From Bacteroidales bacterium (GTDB lineage: Bacteria; Bacteroidota; Bacteroidia; Bacteroidales; F082): 5,058 nucleotides of DNA. This document shows, in pieces, positions 1 to 4,990 of the stretch. Location of the stretch: NCBI GenBank assembly GCA_020853175.1, contig JADYZK010000257.1, forward strand, positions 1-5,058, read 5' to 3'. The notes beneath the pieces were generated by a model. It saw only the letters and a program-made list of their open reading frames with translations. It did no database searches and had not been told where the DNA came from. The position numbers and the translations under genes are program-made. Positions within the stretch are counted from its first letter, which is position 1; each line of letters opens with the position of its first letter.

Positions 1-1
1 A

Positions 2-76
2 TTGCGCGACTTTGGAAATTCCTATGATGCCGCGGAGTTCCTGGATTGGTACATTGATGGAAAATTAGGACGCTAA
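2..76 (+). CDS. C-terminal end of an unidentified protein (5' end outside window)
   Basis: An open frame enters from the left edge and ends at a TAA at 74-76. It encodes 24 residues that read LRDFGNSYDAAEFLDWYIDG followed by KLGR. The composition (aromatic-rich, acidic/amphipathic, natural stop) looks like a true protein C-terminus and not a random frame, but the stretch is too short for me to name a family. The next coding-like sequence begins 26 bp after the stop on the same strand. No terminator hairpin directly follows the stop. Function unknown; the reading frame itself is moderately secure. Confidence 0.55.
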   Translation: MRDFGNSYDAAEFLDWYIDGKLGR

Positions 77-102
77 GTAGTTAGAAGGGTTCCCGCTGCG
101 AA

Positions 103-279
103 ATGATGGGAAGCTGGATTGATTTGAACACCCGCAAACTCACCGGCCTTCCCGAGGAACTTCTAGCGAAATTCAACACTTTTGAAAAGTCGTCCGATTT
201 CTTCGTGCTTACAAAAGAACACACCCGCAAATTTGGTGCACGGCCTCAGGATTTGGAGGATGGGATTGAGATGAAATAA
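103..279 (+). pseudogene. Thioesterase-like C-terminal gene remnant (58 codons)
   Basis: A 58-codon frame starts at tandem ATGs (103 and 106) and ends at TAA 277-279. Residues 3-18 read GSWIDLNTRKLTGLPE. This resembles the 'WxxIDLxTxKPxxxPEE' stretch that follows the hotdog core in bacterial acyl-CoA/acyl-ACP thioesterases (4HBT/FatA-like). That is a resemblance from memory, not an alignment. A whole enzyme of this type is about 130-250 aa and carries its catalytic residues upstream, so only the tail would be present here. The same frame is closed by a TAG at 82-84, and the intervening residues do not look like a hotdog fold, so no intact N-terminal half is contiguous. I read it as a decayed or rearranged gene end. 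The alternative is a real small protein of unknown role. Confidence 0.4.
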
Positions 280-360
280 CCAATACATCTTTATTGATCT
301 TCTTCCACACCAAGGCTTTCAATATTACTCCAAACTGTGGCTGTATAACGTTGGCATTCA

Positions 361-413
361 CAAGGAGATTTCTCCTTCAAAATCCTGCCCTGCTTTCTAT
401 CATATTAAACATA
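361..413. repeat. Intergenic repeat unit 1 (palindromic head plus ATCATATTAAACAT tail)
   Basis: The unit starts with CAAGGAGATTTCTCCTTC followed by AAAA. Its core is a palindrome, AAGGAGA-TT-TCTCCTT. A variable stretch of about 15 bp containing CTGCC follows, and the unit ends in ATCATATTAAACATA (399-413). Unit 2 has the same head and tail at exactly the same 37-bp internal offset. No coding potential is convincing: a frame that crosses it merely reads the repeat. Confidence 0.75.
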
Positions 414-428
414 AAATGGGAACATTTG

Positions 429-481
429 CAAGGAGATTTCTCCTTCAAAAGTCTGCCTACCTATCCATCATATTAAACATA
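429..481. repeat. Intergenic repeat unit 2 (direct copy of unit 1)
   Basis: Direct copy of the unit at 361, displaced by 68 bp. The 22-bp head and the 15-bp tail are identical to unit 1, while the centre differs at many positions (GTCTGCCTACCTATCC against TCCTGCCCTGCTTTCT). A degenerate extra head (AGGAGATTTT, 487-496) lies between it and unit 3, suggesting repeated duplication or slippage. Confidence 0.75.
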
Positions 482-498
482 CTATCAGGAGATTTTAG

Positions 499-677
499 AA
501 GGAGATTTCTCCTTCAAAAGTCTGCTGCACAGGTTTTTGGCATCGAAATGACAGGCGGATTGGTTCTATACAGGACAGGGCGGAAGCGGGGTTGGGGGCT
601 TTGCCCCCAACCCCGCTTCCGCCCTGTCCTTTTCTTACGATCACAGCCCTGTCATTTCGAACGTAGTGAGAAATCTC
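499..677. repeat. Composite repeat element: unit 3 head, TCGAAATGACAG arms, internal 28-bp palindrome, GAGAAATCTC tail
   Basis: Unit 3 has the same AAGGAGATTTCTCCTT head at 499-514, 69 bp after unit 2, but continues into a different tail with TCGAAATGACAG (543-554). The exact inverse, CTGTCATTTCGA, lies at 649-660, and GAGAAATCTC (668-677) mirrors the GAGATTTCTC of the head. The whole block is therefore a large imperfect inverted repeat enclosing the perfect hairpin at 572-630. The TCATTTCGA...GAGAAATCTC motif is, from general knowledge, a recurrent intergenic sequence in Bacteroidota genomes. The element ends about 90 bp past the 3' end of the minus-strand TPR gene. It could be a REP/MITE-like element; no transposase is present. 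Confidence 0.65.
572..630. repeat. Perfect 28-bp inverted repeat with 3-nt loop
   Basis: The left arm 572-599 (AGGACAGGGCGGAAGCGGGG, then TTGGGGGC) is the exact reverse complement of 603-630, with only TTT (600-602) between. All 28 pairs match and most are G:C, so the hairpin or cruciform would be very stable. On the plus strand the right arm runs into TTTTCTT (630-636), giving the shape of an intrinsic terminator. However, the stem is much longer than usual, and the only plus-strand genes upstream end 290 bp or more away. A palindromic mobile or REP-type repeat core is at least as likely. Confidence 0.85.
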
Positions 678-695
678 ATTTCTAATTCAATAACA

Positions 696-737
696 GCGGT
701 AAAACAATACCGCCTTAAGCAAAGGTTCACCGCTTAA
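696..737 (-). terminator. Terminator-like double hairpin downstream of the TPR/HTH gene
   Basis: Two short stems lie 30-75 bp past the stop of the minus-strand gene. The first is GCGGTA (696-701) pairing with TACCGC (708-713) across a 6-nt loop. The second is TTAAGC (715-720) pairing with GCTTAA (732-737) across 11 nt. Read on the minus strand, the GCGGTA stem is followed by TGTTATTGAATTAG, which is only moderately T-rich, so this is a weak intrinsic-terminator candidate. ACCGC at 729-733 could also pair with GCGGT at 696-700, so alternative folds exist. Confidence 0.35.
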
Positions 738-769
738 AGTATTGACAAATGTTTACACCAAATAAATCC

Positions 770-2563
770 TCAATTGAACTGGCTAAAAAACTCTTGCAAG
801 GTCAGGTTGCTGTTGGTGAGGTTGAGTTTTTTTCTTAATCGGGTGCGGGCCACTTCAATGCTTTTGAAGTTGAGATTGGTGATGGCGGCCATATCCTTGG
901 TGGTCATGTTCAGTTTTACCAAGGCACACAAGCGTTTTTCATTCAGGGTGAGGTTGGGGAATTCCTTTTCGAGCTTCTCATAAAACCGGGAATAGATTTG
1001 AGAGAAGTACCAGAAAAACTCTTCCCACTGGTTTTTGGTTCCTTTCGTTCTCAAGTCTCTCGTAATGGCCTCAAGCTGTGCCCTTTGCTTTTGAGATAAA
1101 GTAGGCGAAAATTCATCCAACTGTTTAAAAGTGGCATCAATGAGCTCATTCTTTTCAGAAATCTTTAGTACTTTTTCAATGATCTCGCGGTTTCTTAACT
1201 CCATGTCCTTCTCCACGTTAACCACCAATAAGTCAGCCCTTTCTTTTTTTATCCGATCAATCTTACGCAGTTGAACGGTTCTGAAAAGAAACAATATGCC
1301 AATGAGTACGATAATGATTAAAACAAGAATGATAAGATAAAACACAAAGACACTCTTTTTTCGCGCATGTTGTTCGGCCTCAAGCAGTTGTTTTTTTTCT
1401 AACTCCTGGAGCTTCACCTTATGATCGAACATCAATTGCAACACCTGCTCTTTGGCCTGATAGGCGCTGATGCTGTCGGAGGCAAGTTTGTGTATGTTGG
1501 AATAGAAGTAGGCTTCCTTATAATTTCCTTTTTTTTCATCTATCAATTGAAGCAACTCCGCAGTGTTGCTCATATCTTCATAAATGACCAAACTTCGGGA
1601 CAGATGAAACGCGCGCTCCAAATAACTTTTTGCTTTAGCATACAAACCTTTGTCAAATAAAGTTTTGCCAATTAAACCTAAGCTTCTCGTTATAAGCAAC
1701 TGATCACCCAAGTTCTCGGCTTTTTCAAGTCCTTTGCTATAATAATAAATGGCACTGTCACTGTCGCCCATCATTTCTTTTATTACGCCAATGTTATTGA
1801 TGCAAACAATGCCAAGTTCGGGATGCACTGAGGCTTCGCTTACCGAAATTACTTTTTTGTAATACATCAAGGCCACATCGTATTTTTCCATCATCTTGAA
1901 CACATCGCCAATGTTGTTGTTGGCCACCATAATGCCATATTGATTGCCTTTATTGGTTAATATTTCAAGGGCTTTATTGTAATAATTATAGGCTTCATCA
2001 TATTCCTGCTCGTTGTAAAAGACGGCCCCGATGTTGATGTATTCCTTTTCCTTGTCTAAATTTTTGGAGTATTTGAGGCCAAGCAAAAAATTGTCAAGTG
2101 CTTTGCTGTTCAGTCCTTTGGTAAAAAATATCGCCCCTTGGTTGTTGTAACATTCACGAATGGTAACCGAATCATTTCTGGGAATGCTGTAGGCCAGGCA
2201 TTGGTCATAGCTGTCAATTGCTTCCTCGAACTGAAAGATTTGAGCATAGGTTTTACCCAAAAGGCGGTAATTGAAAATGAGACCTTCCACAAACTCGGCT
2301 TTTCGCGACATTTCAATGGCCTCCAACGCCAATTTTATGGCTTCTTCAGGATTGTCGTTTCTTTTTTCGTAGGCATAAGTGCTCAAGGCGCTGATCATGG
2401 GAACCTCAGATCTCGTCTTGACAACACTGAGCAACGAATCCAAACTGGGCTGACCAAAGCTGCTGATGACCGGCAAAAGCAGCACACACAAAGAAAAAAC
2501 CAACACTTTCCATCCGGTAAAAATGGTCTTTTTACTTTCCTGAAATGGCTTTTGCAGCTTCAC
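770..2563 (-). CDS. Membrane-anchored TPR protein with C-terminal LuxR-type HTH (putative one-component transcription regulator)
   Basis: 597 aa. Residues 17-38 form a hydrophobic signal segment ending in SSFGQPS, a plausible cleavage region. About six tetratricopeptide repeats follow, near residues 99-125, 139-165, 175-201, 215-241, 255-282 and 295-322, with typical NNIGDVF and AIYYYSKGLEKA patterns. Residues 375-402 are charged and probably coiled-coil. A single strong transmembrane helix (about 404-428) precedes a second charged helical stretch (432-475). The C-terminal domain (about 537-583) has TLNEKRLCALVKLNMTTKDM and a recognition-helix-like SIEVARTRLRKKL, as in LuxR/GerE-type domains. 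The inferred topology is periplasmic TPRs sensing a ligand or partner and a cytoplasmic DNA-binding head, a common Bacteroidota arrangement. The start is GTG (2561-2563): the next in-frame Met is residue 56, past the signal segment, and an in-frame stop lies shortly upstream. Target genes are unknown. It is monocistronic here, with more than 490 bp free on each side. Confidence 0.85.
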   Translation of the reverse strand: MKLQKPFQESKKTIFTGWKVLVFSLCVLLLPVISSFGQPSLDSLLSVVKTRSEVPMISALSTYAYEKRNDNPEEAIKLALEAIEMSRKAEFVEGLIFNYRLLGKTYAQIFQFEEAIDSYDQCLAYSIPRNDSVTIRECYNNQGAIFFTKGLNSKALDNFLLGLKYSKNLDKEKEYINIGAVFYNEQEYDEAYNYYNKALEILTNKGNQYGIMVANNNIGDVFKMMEKYDVALMYYKKVISVSEASVHPELGIVCINNIGVIKEMMGDSDSAIYYYSKGLEKAENLGDQLLITRSLGLIGKTLFDKGLYAKAKSYLERAFHLSRSLVIYEDMSNTAELLQLIDEKKGNYKEAYFYSNIHKLASDSISAYQAKEQVLQLMFDHKVKLQELEKKQLLEAEQHARKKSVFVFYLIILVLIIIVLIGILFLFRTVQLRKIDRIKKERADLLVVNVEKDMELRNREIIEKVLKISEKNELIDATFKQLDEFSPTLSQKQRAQLEAITRDLRTKGTKNQWEEFFWYFSQIYSRFYEKLEKEFPNLTLNEKRLCALVKLNMTTKDMAAITNLNFKSIEVARTRLRKKLNLTNSNLTLQEFFSQFN

Positions 2564-3124
2564 TTTTTGTGCTCGTTTTAAAATAATTTATCTTCAATAC
2601 ACCTCTATATCAAGCTGTTAAAGGATGAGTTCCATGACAAGCAAAGGTCAGGTTTGCAATCATCGTCGCTCCTCCCCTTCCTTCAGGCACTTCCATCATC
2701 CAAAAACATAGATGCAATGATATGCAATTTTCAGGAATTGGGCGGGCAAAAAGTTTAAAGGCATCGGGCTAGGAAACTGAGAAATCGGACGTGCAAACTG
2801 AGGCAGAATCTCTCATGCGCGAGGTAGTTTCACTCCGGATGAAGTCAGATCACTCGCAGGTGAAGGCATATTTGCTCTGATTGGAGGCATATTCAATTAT
2901 GTTGGAGATTTCTCCCTCAAAACCCTGCTTCGCAGTGTTTTTCAGTCGAAATGACGGTTGGTGTGATGAAAAGTAAACGTTCGGAGGCAAAGACTTGGGG
3001 TCATTCCGACAAACTGGTTCTGCGCAGCAGGGTCAACATCTGCCGGAATGGCATACTTCATTTTCAACTCCAATGGAAAATTATTTCGGGTTTGGGCCGG
3101 TGCCGGGGGTCAGTTTGCTCCGGA
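2564..3124. other. Gene-poor intergenic stretch upstream of the TPR gene and downstream of the WYL gene
   Basis: 561 bp between two minus-strand genes. No frame shows convincing protein character. The right half holds a repeat-family member (2904-3010) and a long-range 7-bp inverted pair (CATTCCG 3002-3008 with CGGAATG 3044-3050). The promoter of the TPR gene should lie near 2564-2700, but I found no clean CAAAnnTA (inverse of TAnnTTTG) there, so none is annotated. A short start-less frame at 2802-2951 runs into the repeat and is not called. Confidence 0.6.
2904..3010. repeat. Second locus of the GGAGATTTCTCC / TCGAAATGAC composite repeat
   Basis: Positions 2904-2957 align with 501-558: both have GGAGATTTCTCC, then YTCAAAA, CTGCT, GTTTTT and TCGAAATGAC at about the same spacing. 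The arm GTCGAAATGAC (2945-2955) has an inverse GTCATTCCGAC at 3000-3010 with one mismatch in 11, as in the 543/649 arms of the first locus. The 44-bp interior (2956-2999) is unrelated to the 28-bp palindrome of the first locus, so the arms are conserved and the cargo is variable. It lies 341 bp upstream of the TPR gene start. Confidence 0.65.
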
Positions 3125-4120
3125 TTATCTATATTGAGCAAGGGATTGTTGAAACAATTCTTGCATCTCAGAAACAAGGTGCTGTGGTTGTAGCACCTTA
3201 ATGTCAGGACTAAGGCTGAGCAACTCCGCCTTCAACTCCTTATTAATAATTACCTGAAGCTTTACGACAACTTTTTCTTCAAGCATCTCAATCTGTTGGG
3301 TTGAATGAACAGGTTTTGTTTGAAGATAGGGAAGCCTATCCTCGGAGATACTGAAATGAACCTCTTCAATTGTGGCATGTTCCGGAATTGTAACACCTAC
3401 TACGTTACTATAATAGGTGTTGGTGTCAATAGGGCAAACCATGGCCTGGCCCTCTATCTGCTGAATCTCAAGCATTCGGTCGAGTGCTAGTAAAGAAAGA
3501 CCTTCTCTATGATCAGACTGACAAAGAAGATACCAGCGATTGTTGTATTCTTTCAACAAAAATGGATGGACAAAAACGCGGATCACTTCCTCTTTAAAAG
3601 GCTTATAGACAATTTTCAGTTGAATACGACCGATCAAAGATTCAAAGACAAGTGGCAAAAACTCCGTGCCGGCAACATACTGATTTATTTCAAGACAAAC
3701 CACATCCCTTTCATAGTATTGACGCTCCGAGAAACCTTTGAGTTTGCGCAACATTTGATTCAACCTACCAAAATGTGGAAGCATTTTAAACTGCCCCAAA
3801 AGAATACTAATTTCATTCAGTGCATTGATGTCTATTTTATTAAGTGGTGCATTCAAAATACTATATGACGGATCTAAATAAAAGTACTCCCCTGCTTCAC
3901 ATATTATTTCTGCGCCAAAACCTCTAGGAGGCAGACTTCGCATGATTTGTAGATCAGATTGAATCGTTCGCTTACTTACTCCTTGAGTCAACCCAAATTG
4001 TTCCCTCAACTCGTGTGAGACTTCAGAAATGAGATCTTCAAGTGTGTATCGCTTGTATTTTCGACCAAGACATTGATCAATTACACGGTAACGAAAACTG
4101 GCATTTTTATTCAAAGGCAT
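3125..4120 (-). CDS. wHTH-WYL domain transcriptional regulator, divergent to the CRISPR operon
   Basis: 331 aa, full length for the wHTH-WYL-WCX class (about 300-340 aa). Residues 9-82 form an N-terminal winged helix with RYRVIDQCLGRKYKRYTLED and a recognition-helix segment SKRTIQSDLQIM (49-60). Residues about 85-130 (SILNAPLNKIDINALNEISI and on) are the helical linker typical of Bacteroidota members. The WYL core lies at about 150-225 with RWYLLC (195-200; W196, Y197, L198) and LALDRM (211-216), whose Arg is among the ligand-pocket residues of the family. A WCX-like C-terminus spans about 245-325. WYL proteins bind nucleic-acid or nucleotide-type ligands, and several control CRISPR, BREX (BrxR) or CBASS (CapW) operons. 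The start is secure: an in-frame TAA lies two codons upstream of the ATG. Divergent placement 184 bp from cas6 with a palindrome between them suggests control of the CRISPR operon and of itself. The subfamily is also widespread outside defence loci, so the target is inferred. Confidence 0.88.
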   Translation of the reverse strand: MPLNKNASFRYRVIDQCLGRKYKRYTLEDLISEVSHELREQFGLTQGVSKRTIQSDLQIMRSLPPRGFGAEIICEAGEYFYLDPSYSILNAPLNKIDINALNEISILLGQFKMLPHFGRLNQMLRKLKGFSERQYYERDVVCLEINQYVAGTEFLPLVFESLIGRIQLKIVYKPFKEEVIRVFVHPFLLKEYNNRWYLLCQSDHREGLSLLALDRMLEIQQIEGQAMVCPIDTNTYYSNVVGVTIPEHATIEEVHFSISEDRLPYLQTKPVHSTQQIEMLEEKVVVKLQVIINKELKAELLSLSPDIKVLQPQHLVSEMQELFQQSLAQYR

Positions 4121-4156
4121 ATTTTACATTTTGAAATGCAAATAGACTGCATAAAG

Positions 4157-4191
4157 CAAATATAACTTTGTTGGCTATTTTACTGAAACAA
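4157..4191 (-). promoter_or_regulatory. Candidate promoter for the WYL regulator gene
   Basis: CAAATATA (4157-4164) is the inverse of TATATTTG, an exact match to the Bacteroidota -7 consensus TAnnTTTG, 36 bp upstream of the WYL start codon. A CAA (inverse TTG) at 4189-4191 could be the -33 element, but the spacer would be 24 bp, longer than the usual 19-21. In this A/T-rich DNA the -7 box alone is weak evidence. Confidence 0.35.
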
Positions 4192-4196
4192 TTTTG

Positions 4197-4219
4197 TAAT
4201 TTAGAATCATTCTGAATTA
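4197..4219. promoter_or_regulatory. 23-bp palindrome, candidate operator of the WYL regulator
   Basis: The half-sites TAATTTAGAAT (4197-4207) and ATTCTGAATTA (4209-4219) are mirror images around C4208, with 10 of 11 pairs matching; the exception is T4202/G4214. The centre lies within about 5 bp of the middle of the 184-bp region between the WYL gene and cas6. It ends 5 bp before the TTG -33 box of the cas6 promoter and begins just past the possible -33 of the WYL promoter. Size, symmetry and position fit a dimeric wHTH repressor or activator site. Part of the symmetry is A/T-rich, but AGAAT/ATTCT is not simple sequence. Confidence 0.55.
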
Positions 4220-4224
4220 AAAAG

Positions 4225-4255
4225 TTGTAAACATATCATACAATTGCTAATTTTG
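4225..4255 (+). promoter_or_regulatory. Bacteroidota-type promoter of the cas6-cas10 operon
   Basis: TTG (4225-4227) and TAATTTTG (4248-4255) match the -33 TTG and -7 TAnnTTTG boxes of the Bacteroidota primary sigma factor with a 20-bp spacer, inside the known 19-21 bp range. Transcription would start around 4260, giving a leader of about 45 nt before the cas6 ATG. The palindrome at 4197-4219 sits immediately upstream of the -33 box. Confidence 0.6.
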
Positions 4256-4304
4256 GATAAAAATTAACTGACCAAAAAGTGACTTACTAAAACAATGCTT
4301 CGAT

Positions 4305-4985
4305 ATGGCACTAAAAAAAATACGTGTTCTTCAGGTGCAATTTGAAAACGAAATACAGGCATGGGAGGTTCCCGCTTTTAGGGGAGCTGTTATCCATACT
4401 GCCGGCCTTCAGCACATATTGTTTCACAATCATAAAGACACTAAATTTCTATACAGCTATCCGCTTATACAGTACAAGAAAGTTGACAAAAAACCAATGC
4501 TGATGAGCATTGATCAAGGTATTGAAGAAATCCATCATTTTTTTGAAAAAATGCAGTTGGGAATCTTGTTGGGCGATCGCCCATACGAACTCAAGATTGA
4601 AAAACTGAACATGAACCAGTTTACAATGCAGGTATGGGACAAGCTTTGGGAATATGGCATTCGGAATTGGGTGGCCTTGAATCAGGAAAATTATCCGATT
4701 TTCATAAAGATGGAAGCCTTGACCGAAAAGATTTCTTTTCTCGAAAATTTGCTGAAAGCCAATATTTTGTCCTTTGCCAAAGGCATTGCATGGGAAATAG
4801 AAAAGCCCATCGAAGCAAAAATCAAATACCTGAGCGAACCCCGTTTGGTCAGTTTAAAGGGGAAAAAGGTAATGAGTTTTAATTGCGATTTTTCAACCAA
4901 TGTTTTTCTTCCCAATTACATCGGCTTGGGGAAAAGCGTTGCATTAGGATTTGGAGTAATATTTCAAAAAAATAATAAATCATAA
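4305..4985 (+). CDS. cas6: CRISPR-associated endoribonuclease Cas6
   Basis: 226 aa, within the usual 200-260 aa of Cas6. This enzyme cuts pre-crRNA within the repeat to release crRNAs. The N-terminal half has the Bacteroidota Cas6 pattern: VPAFRGAVI (22-30), then LQHILFHNH (35-43) and SYPLIQYK (51-58), followed by IDQGIEEIHHFF (69-80). The C-terminus carries the glycine-rich loop, GLGKSVALGFGVIF (207-220), the RAMP hallmark that contacts RNA. Histidines at 31, 37, 41 and 43 are candidates for the general acid/base, but which one acts cannot be told from sequence. It may belong to the Cas6b-like type. The start is supported: it is the first in-frame ATG after the in-frame TGA at 4269. There is no Shine-Dalgarno sequence, only an A-rich leader, as is usual in the phylum. 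It ends 5 bp before the cas10-like gene, so the two are almost certainly co-transcribed. Confidence 0.88.
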   Translation: MALKKIRVLQVQFENEIQAWEVPAFRGAVIHTAGLQHILFHNHKDTKFLYSYPLIQYKKVDKKPMLMSIDQGIEEIHHFFEKMQLGILLGDRPYELKIEKLNMNQFTMQVWDKLWEYGIRNWVALNQENYPIFIKMEALTEKISFLENLLKANILSFAKGIAWEIEKPIEAKIKYLSEPRLVSLKGKKVMSFNCDFSTNVFLPNYIGLGKSVALGFGVIFQKNNKS

Positions 4986-4990
4986 TAATT

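Noticed and set aside
361..520. Repeats at 362, 430 and 499 considered as a small CRISPR array near the cas genes
   Set aside because: The 'spacers' share sequence (CTGCC, ATCATATTAAACAT) between units, the period is set by an extended homologous unit, and a related copy lies alone at 2904. This fits an interspersed repeat family, not repeat-spacer architecture. No CRISPR array is visible in the window.
577..598. G-rich strand of the 28-bp palindrome as a G-quadruplex
   Set aside because: Only three runs of three or more G occur, so a standard four-run quadruplex is not available, and the hairpin would be far more stable.
294..685. Plus-strand open frames across the repeat cluster (60 and 89 codons)
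   Set aside because: They translate the repeats themselves (RRFLLQKSA recurring) and the long palindrome; there is no family likeness and no promoter.
2138..2581. 147-codon plus-strand frame opposite the TPR gene
   Set aside because: Antisense shadow of the TPR-coding frame; no independent protein features.
2802..2951. 50-codon plus-strand frame containing SFTPDEVRSLAGEGIFALIG
   Set aside because: It looks protein-like in part but has no ATG start in frame, is bounded by a stop at 2799, and its last third is the interspersed repeat. At most it is an unidentifiable remnant.
3002..3050. CATTCCG/CGGAATG inverted pair as a terminator for the WYL gene
   Set aside because: The arms are only 7 bp and 35 nt apart with no T-run on the minus strand. 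It is more likely part of the neighbouring repeat family.
3509..3868. 119-codon plus-strand frame opposite the WYL gene
   Set aside because: It lies wholly antisense to a full-length recognised gene and its sequence is explained as a complement shadow.
4295..4345. 16-codon upstream frame overlapping the cas6 start (possible leader peptide)
   Set aside because: The ATG at 4295 is out of frame with cas6 and the peptide has no notable content. Such short frames are expected by chance; no regulatory evidence.
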